Source: Desulfurellaceae bacterium (GTDB taxonomy: Bacteria; Campylobacterota_A; Desulfurellia; Desulfurellales; Hippeaceae). From it: 64,000 nucleotides of DNA. The stretch is from the NCBI GenBank assembly GCA_015490005.1, contig WFYS01000058.1:1-64000 (forward strand). The letters are read 5' to 3'. The position numbers were made by a program, and so were the translations under genes. The notes below the pieces were generated by a model. It searched no databases. It worked only from the letters and a program-made list of their open reading frames with translations, and was not told where the DNA came from. Below, piece after piece: positions 36,755 to 45,921 of the stretch (positions are counted from its first letter, which is position 1; the number at the start of each line of letters is the position of its first letter).

Positions 36755-38053
36755 TTATTTAGTTTGACAGGACAGGAATTTCCCATCTTTGTAAGCTACG
36801 CTTCTGTTCCTGCCTGTCTCTTTTGCTTTGTATAGTGCCGTATCGGCCTTTTTTATGAGCGTATTTATGTCGTCATTACTGTCCAGTTCAGATATACCCA
36901 ACGATACCGTTACCTCTATTTTTCTACCTCCAATCTCTATGCCGTTTTTTTCTATTGTCTCTCTTATTTTTTCTGATGCTACACAGGCATTTTTTAAATC
37001 TGTGTGAGGCATAACAATACAGAACTCCTCACCACCAAACCTTCCAACAACATCAGCTTTTCTAATGCCAGATTTGATTATGTTGGCAGTATTTTTTAAC
37101 ACCTCATCGCCCGTTTGGTGTCCGTATGTGTCGTTAACATTCTTAAACTTATCCAGGTCCAAAATTATGAATGACAAGCTCTCATTGTTTCTGTTTGCCA
37201 TTGCTGCCAAATGTTCTAAAAATCTAAACAGCGTTCTTCTATTGTAGAGACGCGTTAAAAAATCTAGTTCAGATTCTTCTTTGAGTTTTTTCATCAACTT
37301 GCTTCTATTAATATTTGCCTTTACACGAGCATGAAACTCGACCATGTTGTAAGGTTTTGTCAAAAAGTCATCAATGCCTGCTTCAAATGCCTCTTTCATT
37401 ATTTCAACAGCCTCAGCTCCTGACGCAGAAGTTATTCCTATTATTGGCATAGTTGAGAATCTTTCATCTTTTTTCAATACCTTTGCAACATCAATTCCGC
37501 TTGCTTTGGGTAGATGTATATCCATTAAAATTACATCAATATCTGCACCGCTGACCAATTTTTTAACGGCTTCCTCTCCGGAGTAAGCGCTTATTGGCCA
37601 AATATTCTTTTCTTTTAATTGATGGCAGATTGTTTTGTTCTGGGCAATGGAATCCTCAACAACAAGTGCTTTACCCTCTCTAAATCCCTCACTTTTAAAG
37701 AATATTTTTATATATTTCTGTAATTCACCAGTTTTAAATGGTTTTTTTAGGTAGTCAAAAGCTCCCAGATCGAACGCTTCATTTTTAAAAAAATCTTTAT
37801 CTGTTGCGGTTAGCATTATAACTGGTAAATCGTGTAGCTTAAGTTCTCCTTTAATCTTTTTTATCAATTCCCAGCCGCTCATTTTTGGCATTTCACCATC
37901 TATTATGGCAAAGTCAAAATTAGGGTCTTCTTTTAAATGCTCGTAAGCCTCTAATCCGTCCTCAAATAAAACAACATCAAACGAGCTTTCCAACTCCCTT
38001 TTAATCATTTTTCTAACAAATTCGCTATCATCACAGGCCAATATTCTTTGCAT
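36755..38053 (-). CDS. Diguanylate cyclase with two receiver domains (PleD-like)
   Basis: 432 residues. Two receiver domains come first: one from residue 1 with the acidic pair at 8-9, phosphorylation site in FAIIDGEMP and lysine in LKKPF; one from about 128 with VVEDS, LMDIHLP and TKPYN. A GGDEF domain follows from about 265, with an intact active site GGEEF (340-344). An RxxD inhibition site (RKAD) sits at the PleD spacing just before it. It therefore should make c-di-GMP under phosphorylation control, with product feedback. The gene is last of the deacetylase-GT-hemB unit. Confidence 0.95.
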   Translation of the reverse strand: MQRILACDDSEFVRKMIKRELESSFDVVLFEDGLEAYEHLKEDPNFDFAIIDGEMPKMSGWELIKKIKGELKLHDLPVIMLTATDKDFFKNEAFDLGAFDYLKKPFKTGELQKYIKIFFKSEGFREGKALVVEDSIAQNKTICHQLKEKNIWPISAYSGEEAVKKLVSGADIDVILMDIHLPKASGIDVAKVLKKDERFSTMPIIGITSASGAEAVEIMKEAFEAGIDDFLTKPYNMVEFHARVKANINRSKLMKKLKEESELDFLTRLYNRRTLFRFLEHLAAMANRNNESLSFIILDLDKFKNVNDTYGHQTGDEVLKNTANIIKSGIRKADVVGRFGGEEFCIVMPHTDLKNACVASEKIRETIEKNGIEIGGRKIEVTVSLGISELDSNDDINTLIKKADTALYKAKETGRNRSVAYKDGKFLSCQTK

Positions 38054-38054
38054 A

Positions 38055-39038
38055 TCAACCTCCTACTATAATTTTTGTTATATCTTTGGCAAAATATGTG
38101 ATTATTATATCTGCTCCTGCCCTCTTTATAGCCGTCAATATCTCAAACATGATTGCCTTCTCATCGATCCAGCCCATCTGGCCTGCTGCCTTTACTATAG
38201 AATACTCACCGCTCACATTATAAGCAGCAAGTGGTATATAAGGAAACCTATCTTTTGCCATTCTAATTACATCCAAATAAGCTAGTGCCGGTTTGACCAT
38301 TAAAAAGTCGGCACCTTCTTCTATATCAAGCATCATCTCCTTAATAGCCTCATTTGAGTTTCTAAAATCCATCTGGTATGACTTTCTGTCGCCAAATGCG
38401 GGTGCCGATTCTGCTGCATCCCTAAAAGGTCCATAAAAGTTCGATGAGTATTTTGCAGAATACGACATAATAGCCACATTTTCAAAACCGTTATCGTCCA
38501 AAGATTCCCTGATTGCTTTGACCATGCCGTCCATCATGCCGCTTGGTGCTATGATGTCTGCGCCCATCTTGGCATAGACATAGGCCTCTTTCTTTAAAAG
38601 CTCAAGCGTTTTATCGTTCAACACATTGCCGTTTTTATTCAAAACGCCGCAATGACCATGTGATGTATATTCACACAGGCAGGCATCAGCTATGACGATT
38701 AGGTCGGGCAGTTTGGATTTTATCTCATGTATTGCCCTTGTAATGATACTGTCTTCTGAGTAAGCCTCACTGCCCATTTCGTCCTTTTTCTCTGGAATGC
38801 CGAATAAAATTATGGACTTTATGCCCAAATCGAAGGCCTCTTTTGCCTCTTGAATTGCATGTTCGAGGGACAATTGATATATGCCCGGCATGGATTTAAT
38901 GGGATTTCTAACGTTTTCACCCTCTATTACAAATATTGGATACACAAAATCATCTATGGATAATGTGGTTTCTGCTACCATATCCCTTATTACCTGATTT
39001 CTCCTTAACCTTCTTGGCCTGACAGTTGGAAAGTTCAT
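38055..39038 (-). CDS. hemB: Delta-aminolevulinic acid dehydratase (porphobilinogen synthase)
   Basis: 327 residues, normal length. Zinc-site cysteines at 120, 122 and 130 ([12 protein letters not shown]) and the two Schiff-base lysines at about 196 (YSAKYS) and 249 (MVKPA) are all present. It makes porphobilinogen in tetrapyrrole synthesis. The start overlaps the glycosyltransferase stop codon in an ATGA junction, and the diguanylate cyclase gene starts one base after its stop. Confidence 0.98.
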   Translation of the reverse strand: MNFPTVRPRRLRRNQVIRDMVAETTLSIDDFVYPIFVIEGENVRNPIKSMPGIYQLSLEHAIQEAKEAFDLGIKSIILFGIPEKKDEMGSEAYSEDSIITRAIHEIKSKLPDLIVIADACLCEYTSHGHCGVLNKNGNVLNDKTLELLKKEAYVYAKMGADIIAPSGMMDGMVKAIRESLDDNGFENVAIMSYSAKYSSNFYGPFRDAAESAPAFGDRKSYQMDFRNSNEAIKEMMLDIEEGADFLMVKPALAYLDVIRMAKDRFPYIPLAAYNVSGEYSIVKAAGQMGWIDEKAIMFEILTAIKRAGADIIITYFAKDITKIIVGG

Positions 39039-40102
39039 CGCTTTACCTCCACCAATTGTTCATACAATTCTACATATTTTTCAACCATTTTATCAACGGA
39101 AAAATTTTCTTTGACCAATTTATATGCATTTTCTGTGATCTTTTTTCTTAAATTTTCATCCTCAAGCACGGTTTCAATAGCCTTTGCCAGATCTTTAGGT
39201 CTATTCCTTTCAACCAAAAGCCCCGTTTCCTTATCAAATACAACCTCACTCAAGCCACCCGCATTTGTTGATACAACAGGAACTTTTAGCAGCATGGCAT
39301 TCAAAACCGCACCGCTTAAGCCCTCATAGTCGGATGGCAATACGAACAGATCAAACGCCTTTATGTAGTTCTCTATGTCCTTTTTAAAGCCCATGAACCT
39401 AAATCTGTCTTCTAAACCCTTCCTTCTTACCGAATTTTCGAGCTTTCCCCTTAAACGCCCTTCACCAACAACCAGGAATACAACATCCTTACGCTTTTTT
39501 ATGATGATTTCGGCTGCACTTATTAGATTTGGTATGTTTTTCTGTTCTGTCAACGCTGTTGCCGTTCCTATGATTGTCGAGTGTTTGAACTGCTCTTTGA
39601 TAGCTTTTACCTTTTCTAAATCAACGTTTCTTTCTAAAAGCGGATTTGTTGCAGAGTGTATAACCTCAAAATCATTGATGCCTATTGTGTGGTTTAAGAC
39701 CTCGCAAACGTATCGTGCAACACAGGCTATTTTATCCGTGTTTCTGTATTTGAATTTTGTGATCGGGTCGTTTTTGGGTTTGTAGTCAACCCTGCGCGTA
39801 TAGACCAAAGGCTTTTTGTTGAATGCCTTTGATAAAGCACAAATTGTGTGGGCATGTGAGGCATGGGCATGAATGATATCAAAATCCTTGTTTATCCTTG
39901 CAATTTCAAAGATGTTTTTTAGCCTATTTTTGTCAAGCTTTATTGTTTCTATACCGTTTTCTAAACACCTTGAATAAAGTTCATCCTCGATACATGCAAC
40001 GGCTGTTTTAATACCCCTGTTTTTTAATCCAACGGCAAGCCACAGCAGTTGCTGCTCACCGCCCCTAAAGCCCCTTTGTGTGTCAACATGGAGTATTCTC
40101 AT
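39035..40102 (-). CDS. Family 4 glycosyltransferase
   Basis: 355 residues of the GT-B fold. The N-terminal domain begins [17 protein letters not shown], with a glycine loop near the start; the C-terminal domain has [19 protein letters not shown]-type sequence (E-x7-E motif of family 4, here [13 protein letters not shown]). It probably transfers a sugar to a cell-surface glycan or lipid; donor and acceptor cannot be told. It overlaps the deacetylase before it and hemB after it by four bases each. The pairing with a polysaccharide deacetylase suggests envelope glycan synthesis. Confidence 0.9.
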   Translation of the reverse strand: MRILHVDTQRGFRGGEQQLLWLAVGLKNRGIKTAVACIEDELYSRCLENGIETIKLDKNRLKNIFEIARINKDFDIIHAHASHAHTICALSKAFNKKPLVYTRRVDYKPKNDPITKFKYRNTDKIACVARYVCEVLNHTIGINDFEVIHSATNPLLERNVDLEKVKAIKEQFKHSTIIGTATALTEQKNIPNLISAAEIIIKKRKDVVFLVVGEGRLRGKLENSVRRKGLEDRFRFMGFKKDIENYIKAFDLFVLPSDYEGLSGAVLNAMLLKVPVVSTNAGGLSEVVFDKETGLLVERNRPKDLAKAIETVLEDENLRKKITENAYKLVKENFSVDKMVEKYVELYEQLVEVKR

Positions 40103-41214
40103 ATTTTTCTATAAACCGCCCCATAGGCTCTTGACAGGAGCTTCTTTGAATAAAGCCTTACGCGGGACTTAAACCAGTCCAAATCCTTTTTCCATACACC
40201 GAAGCGCTTGATCTCAAAGGGCGAGTCTCCAGGTGAATTTGAGCCGTGTTTTGTTGTGAACATGTATTTAAAACCCACCTCTTTGGCTATTTCTAATGAT
40301 AGTGGGGTGTATGCACCCCAGGGCCATGAGAATGCCTCACAGATCTTTCTTACCTCGTATCCAACCTCGCCTTTTGCTACCTCAATCTCAGTTCTCATTC
40401 TTTTATTTTGTTCCTCATCCGACTCAAATTCGCCGATTTTTTCTGTGCCTTTCTCTTTTTTGTACTCCTCAACGATGTTTTCTAACTCCTTTCGCCAATT
40501 AGGTTTTTTAAAAAATTCAGCGTATCCATTTTGTATCACGTAATCTGCAAGCCTATCCCTTAAGTCTTGGTAAGCTATGAATTCCCTTGCAGCAAGTTCC
40601 GGTTTACGCTCAAAATCCGGCGTACCGAACCGCTCATCGCCTTTAACCATCTGCCATGCAGAGAGCTTGTCCTTTGGCCTGTTGAAATCTACAATTTTGT
40701 CCGATGCATATATTTTCCTGTGTGTCTTACTGTGCGGCTCAACATCTATAATGCCGCTTCGCTCCATTGTTCTAACCTCTTCCCAGCATAACCTTCTTAC
40801 GGTCTTGATCCTGCATCCAAACTCCATTGAATATGTGGATGAGCAGTTTGGCAGTCTCTCTTTGGGTATTTTTCCGTTCCAATAGTCCTCTAAGTTCAAT
40901 CCTGTAAACTCATCCTCTTCAACCGTCCATGTAACAAGAAACAGAATAGCATTAAAGCCATATTTTTTAAGCAGCGGGTAGGCATAAACCCACGTGTCCA
41001 AATAGCCATCGTCAAAGGTTATAACAACGGCTTTGTCCTTCCATGTTTTCTTTCCTGTCCCCAAGTATTCACCAAGCTGTTCCTTTGTTATTGATTCGTA
41101 GCCCTCAGACTTTAAAAACTTCAAGTGTTCTTCGAATAACTCTGGTGGTATGGAAAGTACGTCATTGTCGTAGTTTATGTGATGGTAAAGCAAAACTGGG
41201 ACGCTCGTTTGCAT
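40099..41214 (-). CDS. Polysaccharide deacetylase (carbohydrate esterase 4 family)
   Basis: 371 residues. The NodB-type core shows VPVLLYHHI, the catalytic VITFDDGY and the metal-site H-x-x-x-H (HSKTH) further on, then the SWPWGAYT segment. A charged insertion of about 115 residues (roughly 175-290) separates the HSKTH motif from the last strands, unusual compared with compact members. No signal peptide is visible, so the site of action is uncertain. It is the first gene of a four-gene unit with a sigma-70 promoter upstream. Confidence 0.85.
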   Translation of the reverse strand: MQTSVPVLLYHHINYDNDVLSIPPELFEEHLKFLKSEGYESITKEQLGEYLGTGKKTWKDKAVVITFDDGYLDTWVYAYPLLKKYGFNAILFLVTWTVEEDEFTGLNLEDYWNGKIPKERLPNCSSTYSMEFGCRIKTVRRLCWEEVRTMERSGIIDVEPHSKTHRKIYASDKIVDFNRPKDKLSAWQMVKGDERFGTPDFERKPELAAREFIAYQDLRDRLADYVIQNGYAEFFKKPNWRKELENIVEEYKKEKGTEKIGEFESDEEQNKRMRTEIEVAKGEVGYEVRKICEAFSWPWGAYTPLSLEIAKEVGFKYMFTTKHGSNSPGDSPFEIKRFGVWKKDLDWFKSRVRLYSKKLLSRAYGAVYRKI

Positions 41215-41243
41215 TTCTTAGACCTCCTATGTTTTTCAACTCA

Positions 41244-41272
41244 ATTTTAATTCAAAATTCTGGAGTTTGCAA
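41244..41272 (-). promoter_or_regulatory. Sigma-70 promoter for the deacetylase-GT-hemB operon
   Basis: On the minus strand TTGCAA (41267-41272), 17 bases, TAAAAT (41244-41249). Both elements match consensus at four or five of six positions, and an AGGAGG site follows before the ATG at 41214. Confidence 0.55.
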
Positions 41273-41313
41273 AAGTTCTTGCTTTGATTTGCCTAATTTG
41301 TTAGAAGATACCC

Positions 41314-42018
41314 ATGTATTGGTTGGACCGTAAAAATAAACAGATTGCTGAGATGTTCTCAAACATCTCTCCGACCTACGATTTTTTAAACCACTTTTTA
41401 AGCTTCAATATAGACAAAATATGGAGAAAAAGGTCGGTTTCCCTGCTTGAGGGCAGCACCTTTTTAGATGTTGCGACAGGCACGGGAGATGTGCTTTTAG
41501 AAGTTGATAGAAGGTTTAATAGCCCTAGATTGGTAGGCGTTGATTTGAGCTTGAATATGCTAAAGATTGCAAAAAGAAAGGTTAAAAATGCCCAATTTGT
41601 GTGTGCACCGGCAGAACGATTGCCGTTCGAAGATGGTGTGTTCGATAGCATTGTAATATCATTTGGTTTAAGAAATGTTGTAGATAAGGTTTCTGCTCTG
41701 TTTGAATTTAAAAGAGTTTTAAAAAGTGGTGGCAAGCTTGTTGTGCTTGAGTTTAATAGGCCAGTGAACAGGTTTTTTGGTAGACTTTACGAATTTTACT
41801 CTTTTACGTTTATGCCATTTGTTGGTAAATTAATCTCCAAAGATAAAGCTGCATATACGTATCTGCCCAAATCTATCAGGAGATTTCCAGATGTAGAATT
41901 TATAAAATCTATGATGGAGTCTGTTGGGTTTGTTGATGTTTATTACCAGCCTCTGACTTTTGGTGTATCTTTCATACATTGTGGCGTTAAGCCTAAAAAG
42001 AAGGTTTTTTATGGATAA
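41314..42018 (+). CDS. ubiE: Ubiquinone/menaquinone methyltransferase UbiE/MenG
   Basis: 234 residues. SAM-binding motif I reads FLDVATGTGDVLLEV, then the UbiE signatures YDFLNHFLSFNIDKIWR (N-terminal) and SFGLRNVVDK (central). It methylates the last demethylated quinone. In an anaerobe using menaquinone it would act as MenG; the aminofutalosine-deaminase-like gene at 27386-28543 fits this. Adjacent genes downstream are unrelated small proteins, and the end overlaps the next reading frame by eight bases. Confidence 0.93.
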   Translation: MYWLDRKNKQIAEMFSNISPTYDFLNHFLSFNIDKIWRKRSVSLLEGSTFLDVATGTGDVLLEVDRRFNSPRLVGVDLSLNMLKIAKRKVKNAQFVCAPAERLPFEDGVFDSIVISFGLRNVVDKVSALFEFKRVLKSGGKLVVLEFNRPVNRFFGRLYEFYSFTFMPFVGKLISKDKAAYTYLPKSIRRFPDVEFIKSMMESVGFVDVYYQPLTFGVSFIHCGVKPKKKVFYG

Positions 42019-42232
42019 ATTTAATGTTTTTTGCAAAGTTGAAATATGTTTTAGCGGAGATAAGGATTCAAAAGAGGCTTTTGTATATGAACTAGAAAAA
42101 TTAGGCGGTAAGTGGGATATTGTAATTAACGAAGAAAAAAGCGGATGTTGGGATATTATCGTTTATAATAGGTTTTTTGAAGATGAAGACACTCAGGATT
42201 TGGTGAAGGATGACGGAGTACTCATTCGGTGA
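42011..42232 (+). CDS. Small acidic protein of unknown function, possible antitoxin
   Basis: Starting at the ATG at 42011 this gives 73 residues, acidic (many D and E) and with two Trp (WDIVI, WDIIVY) in similar strands. It overlaps the end of ubiE by eight bases and the following PemK-like gene by 23. The position directly before a PemK/MazF-type gene makes an antitoxin role possible, but I recognise no known antitoxin fold and no DNA-binding motif. It may instead be an unrelated small protein. The start is supported only by a modest AGAAGG site. Confidence 0.55.
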   Translation: MDKFNVFCKVEICFSGDKDSKEAFVYELEKLGGKWDIVINEEKSGCWDIIVYNRFFEDEDTQDLVKDDGVLIR

Positions 42233-42548
42233 TATTGTTATAATTGGTTTTCCATTCACAAATATGAATAATGCGGTGTTGAGACCGGCGGTTATTTTGG
42301 CTGACGTTGGTGATGAGGATATAATTGTTAGCAAGATTACGTCCCAAAGAAGGGATGTAGATACAGACCTTTATATAAATAATTGGCAAGATAAGGGGCT
42401 TTTGAGAAAAAGCTATGTTAGGTTGTCTAAAATTGCCACGTTGAACAGAAAAGATATAAGGAAAAAAATTAGTAGCTTGGATGAAAATGACAAAATGAAG
42501 GCCAAAAAAATATTAAAGAAACTGTTTGATTTGCAAGAGGGAGAATAA
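42210..42548 (+). CDS. PemK/MazF-like endoribonuclease-fold protein
   Basis: 112 residues. The opening GDIVIIGFPFTN and the RPAVILADVGD segment correspond to the first strands of the PemK/MazF SH3-like barrel; KSYVRLSKIATLNRKDI matches the later conserved strand with its R and T positions. MazF proteins cleave mRNA and are held by small antitoxins. The gene is one base upstream of the prfB start and overlaps a small unknown gene upstream. Family membership is likely, toxicity is untested, and a housekeeping derivative is possible. Confidence 0.78.
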   Translation: MTEYSFGDIVIIGFPFTNMNNAVLRPAVILADVGDEDIIVSKITSQRRDVDTDLYINNWQDKGLLRKSYVRLSKIATLNRKDIRKKISSLDENDKMKAKKILKKLFDLQEGE

Positions 42549-42549
42549 A

Positions 42550-43645
42550 ATGAAGGATGAAATTCTTGTTTTAAAAGATAAGGTTTTAAAAATAAAGGAG
42601 TATCTTTGACCCTTCTAAAAAAGAAAAAAGGCTCGAAGAAATACAGGAAAAATTAGAGGATAGCTCTGCTTGGGGCGATTTTAAATTACTACAATCCTTA
42701 AAAAAAGAGCAGAATACGATAGAAGAGCAACTTAAGATGCTCAAATATTTGGAAAATGAGGTTAACACACTTGAAGAGATGCTTGATTTCTTGGAAGAAG
42801 ATGAATCGTTAAAGCCTGAGTTTGAAGAAAACATTAAGCAATTGGAACAAGATGTAGAAAAGGCGGAAATTGAAACGTTTTTGGGCGACAAACATGACTC
42901 TTCGAATGCAATTATTACTATACATTCTGGAGCCGGAGGAACAGAAGCTTGTGATTGGGTTTCAATGCTTTTTAGAATGTACTCTATGTGGTGTGATAAA
43001 AATGGTTACAAAATAGAAATAATGGATATCCAGCCTGGAGATGAGGCTGGATATAAAAGCGTTACATTCTTGGTCAATGGAGAAAGGGCTTATGGATATT
43101 TAAAATCAGAAAACGGTGTTCATAGGCTTGTAAGGATTTCACCTTTTGATGCCAATAAACGTAGGCATACGAGCTTTGCATCTGTGTCGGTGCTGCCGGA
43201 AATTAAGGATGATGACGTTGAGGTTGAGATTGACCCTTCAGAGATTAGAGTTGATACATATAGAGCATCCGGTGCTGGTGGTCAACATGTAAACAAAACA
43301 GATTCTGCTGTTAGAATCACACATATTCCTACAGGTATAGTTGTTACATGCCAAAATGAACGGAGCCAACATAAAAATAAAGCCTACGCTATGAAGATAT
43401 TGAAGTCAAAACTTTATCAGCTGGAGCAAGAGAAAAAGAAAAAGGAAATAGAACAGTTAGAGGGCGAAAAAAAGAAGATAGAGTGGGGAAGCCAAATCCG
43501 TTCCTATGTGCTTCATCCTTATAAAATGGTAAAAGACCACAGAACAGGAATGGAGAAAAAAGATATGGCAGCTTTAGCTGTGCTGGATGGAGAGTTAAAT
43601 GATTTTATTAAAGAATCTTTAAAAATAATTAGGGAGGAGAATTAA
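42550..43645 (+). CDS. prfB: Peptide chain release factor 2 with programmed +1 frameshift
   Basis: The gene begins at ATG 42550 and reads 19 codons to an in-frame TGA at 42607. The site is the classical RF2 autoregulatory frameshift: an AAGGAG Shine-Dalgarno-like sequence, then TAT CTT TGA C. Slipping +1 at CTT continues in the frame GAC CCT TCT, giving about 364 residues, the usual RF2 length. The SPF anticodon-like tripeptide (ISPFDAN) and the GGQ motif (GAGGQHVNK) follow. RF2 reads UGA and UAA, so low RF2 favours frameshifting and raises RF2. It follows a PemK-like gene by one base and precedes lysS. Confidence 0.96.
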
Positions 43646-43648
43646 TAA

Positions 43649-45145
43649 ATGGTTCAAGAAGCTGAGAATAAACTAATTCAGAGAAGAATAGAAAAATTGG
43701 AAGAGTTGAAAAAGAGTGGGGTAGACCCTTATTTCAATGGTTTTAATCCGGATTCTTTTGCCCAAGATTTACATAATCAATACGATGAAGAGGCAAAGGA
43801 GAAATTAGAAGAGAGAAACATACCTGTCAAAGTGGCAGGGAGAATTATGGCCTACAGAAGTTTCGGCAAAGCCGGGTTTATGAAATTAAAAGATTTTACA
43901 GGATATATGCAAGTTTATGCTGAAAAGAATAGCTTATCAGAAGAAGAGTTTAGACTTTATAAGAAGCTAGATATTGGAGATATTATAGGTGTAGAGGGTG
44001 TATTATTCAAAACAAAAACAGGTGAACTTACGATTAAAGCTAAAAAAATAACTATGTTAACAAAATCTTTGAGACCTCTGCCTGAAAAGTGGCATGGTTT
44101 AAAGGATAAAGAGCTGCGCTATAGACAGAGGTATCTTGATTTAATCGTTAATGATGAAACTAAAGAAACCATGCTAAAACGTGCTCTTATTATAAATTCT
44201 ATAAGGAAATTCATGATAAAAAATAGATTCATAGAGGTTGAAACACCTATGTTGCATAAGCTTGTAACTGGAGCTGCAGCGAGGCCTTTTAAAACATATT
44301 TAAACGCTTTGGATATGGAGTTATACTTAAGGATTGCACCTGAACTTTATCTGAAAAGACTTGTGGTTGGCGGTCTTGAGAGAGTGTTTGAAATAAATAG
44401 AAATTTTAGAAATGAAGGTATGGACTTAAAGCACAACCCGGAATTTACGATGATGGAGTTTTATGTTGCATACAAAGATTACACGTTTTTAATGGATTTT
44501 ACGGAAGAGCTGGTTAGTTTCGTGCTGCAAAAGTTGGATATAAAAGACAAAATAATTAAATTTGATGGTAAAGATATAGATTTCTCAAGACCCTGGAAAA
44601 GAATTGATTTTTACGATGGATTGAGAGAGGTTGGTAAGGTTGATGATGATATATTAAACGACAAATCTAAAGCTTTGAAGTATGCGTTGGAGCTTGAAAA
44701 GAAGGTTAATGAAAATATGCCACATGAAAAGATACTTGCTGAAATCTTCGATGCTTTGGTAGAGCCCAATCTGATAAATCCGACATTTGTTGTTGGATAT
44801 CCAGTTGCTATATCTCCACTTGCCAAAAGAAACAGAGAAAATCCTGATATAACAGATAGATTTGAGCTTTTTATATCTGGAATGGAGATTGCAAATGCAT
44901 TTTCTGAGCTGAACGACCCATTTGACCAGAAAGGAAGATTTTTAAAGCAACTTGAGGAGAGGAAAAAGGGAGACGAAGAAGCGTCCATGTTTGATGAGGA
45001 TTATATTAGGGCGCTTGAATATGGTCTACCTCCAACAGCTGGTGAAGGCATAGGAATAGATAGGCTTGTTATGCTTCTTACAGGGAATACATCTATAAGG
45101 GATGTCATACTGTTTCCGCTTATGAGGGACAAAGAAGAGGAGTGA
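43649..45145 (+). CDS. lysS: Lysyl-tRNA synthetase, class II
   Basis: 498 residues. N-terminal OB-fold anticodon-binding domain (VAGRIMAYRSFGKAGF), then class II motif 1 (RFIEVETPML), motif 2 (FRNEGMDLKHNPEFT) and motif 3 (PPTAGEGIGIDRLVML). It is the standard bacterial class II LysRS. It starts three bases after prfB, a common gene order in bacteria, and its stop codon region contains a possible start for the following gene. Confidence 0.98.
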   Translation: MVQEAENKLIQRRIEKLEELKKSGVDPYFNGFNPDSFAQDLHNQYDEEAKEKLEERNIPVKVAGRIMAYRSFGKAGFMKLKDFTGYMQVYAEKNSLSEEEFRLYKKLDIGDIIGVEGVLFKTKTGELTIKAKKITMLTKSLRPLPEKWHGLKDKELRYRQRYLDLIVNDETKETMLKRALIINSIRKFMIKNRFIEVETPMLHKLVTGAAARPFKTYLNALDMELYLRIAPELYLKRLVVGGLERVFEINRNFRNEGMDLKHNPEFTMMEFYVAYKDYTFLMDFTEELVSFVLQKLDIKDKIIKFDGKDIDFSRPWKRIDFYDGLREVGKVDDDILNDKSKALKYALELEKKVNENMPHEKILAEIFDALVEPNLINPTFVVGYPVAISPLAKRNRENPDITDRFELFISGMEIANAFSELNDPFDQKGRFLKQLEERKKGDEEASMFDEDYIRALEYGLPPTAGEGIGIDRLVMLLTGNTSIRDVILFPLMRDKEEE

Positions 45146-45162
45146 TAAAAAAAGGGGGAGTT

Positions 45163-45528
45163 GTGATTGAATTGTTTAATGAAAATGGGCATATGAATGT
45201 AATGTTTAACGATTTAGGTGAAGGCTTAATGGTTCAGTCAAACCAACATATGATTGTTCACAATGATGAGGCCATGATTCTTGATCCTGGAGGACATAAG
45301 ATTTACACAAAACTCTTCTCAAGTATCTCAAGCATAATCAAGAAAAAGAATTTAAAATATATATTTTTCTCCCATCAGGATCCGGACATAATAGCTTCAG
45401 CCAACGCATGGCTTATGATTTCGGAGGCTGAAGCCTATTTGTCTGAACTTTGGATAAGGTTTATACCCCATTTTGGTGTTGATAAGTATGTTATCTCAAG
45501 GATTCACTGTATTCCAGATGAGGGGTGA
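45163..45528 (+). CDS. ODP-type metallo-beta-lactamase-fold protein, N-terminal half (split)
   Basis: About 121 residues from GTG 45163 (ribosome-binding GGGGGAG just before), ending at a TGA at 45526. It contains the first half of an MBL-fold di-iron protein of the flavodiiron/ODP kind: an N-terminal beta domain (VMFNDLGEGL), VHNDEAMILDPGG and the metal motif SHQDPD. The second half, in the next frame, supplies the other ligands. Expected full-length product is about 250 residues, a diiron oxygen- or NO-binding or reducing domain. The split is one missing base at the junction, so this is either a broken gene, a recoded gene or a sequence error. Confidence 0.72.
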   Translation: MIELFNENGHMNVMFNDLGEGLMVQSNQHMIVHNDEAMILDPGGHKIYTKLFSSISSIIKKKNLKYIFFSHQDPDIIASANAWLMISEAEAYLSELWIRFIPHFGVDKYVISRIHCIPDEG

Positions 45529-45914
45529 ATATACAACTTGGCGAGGTAGAGCTAAAGATTATACCTGCCCACTTTCTTCACTCCGCAGGTAATTTTCAGG
45601 TGTACGATCCTGTATCTAAGATACTGTATACTGGTGATTTAGGTGCATCTCTCGAGATGGATTATTTCATAGTTGAAGACTTCGATAACCACATCCAATA
45701 TATGGAACCGTTTCATAAACGGTATATACCGTGCGGAAGGGTGTTAAAACTCTGGGCTGACATGGTTAAGGAACTTGATATAAACATGATTGTTCCGCAA
45801 CATGGAGCCATATTTAATACACCAGAATTATCGAGGAGATTTATTGAATGGATAGAAAGTATATCTTGCGGTATTGATATTATGGAGGATATCTACAGGA
45901 TTCCTAGAGTTTAG
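45525..45914 (+). CDS. ODP-type metallo-beta-lactamase-fold protein, C-terminal half (split)
   Basis: 129 residues in the frame shifted by one base from the preceding half. It begins NIQLGEVELKIIPAHFLHS, where the FLHSAGN histidine and the YTGDLGA aspartate are metal ligands, and ends with the QHGAIF histidine near residue 105. These correspond to the second part of the flavodiiron MBL core. Alone it lacks the SHQDPD ligands and is unlikely to bind metal. The frame continues exactly across the junction if one G is added to the run at 45522-45525. It converges with trkH. Confidence 0.72.
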   Translation: MNIQLGEVELKIIPAHFLHSAGNFQVYDPVSKILYTGDLGASLEMDYFIVEDFDNHIQYMEPFHKRYIPCGRVLKLWADMVKELDINMIVPQHGAIFNTPELSRRFIEWIESISCGIDIMEDIYRIPRV

Positions 45915-45921
45915 GAATAGC

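Noticed and set aside
41960-42010. Upstream extension of the small unknown gene inside ubiE
   Set aside because: It would overlap ubiE by a further 50 bases in another frame; the ATG at 42011 is a better start.
45900-45918. Hairpin ATTCCTA-GAGTT-TAGGAAT between the MBL gene and trkH
   Set aside because: It has a good 7-bp stem, but no T-run follows on either strand, so I do not call it a terminator.
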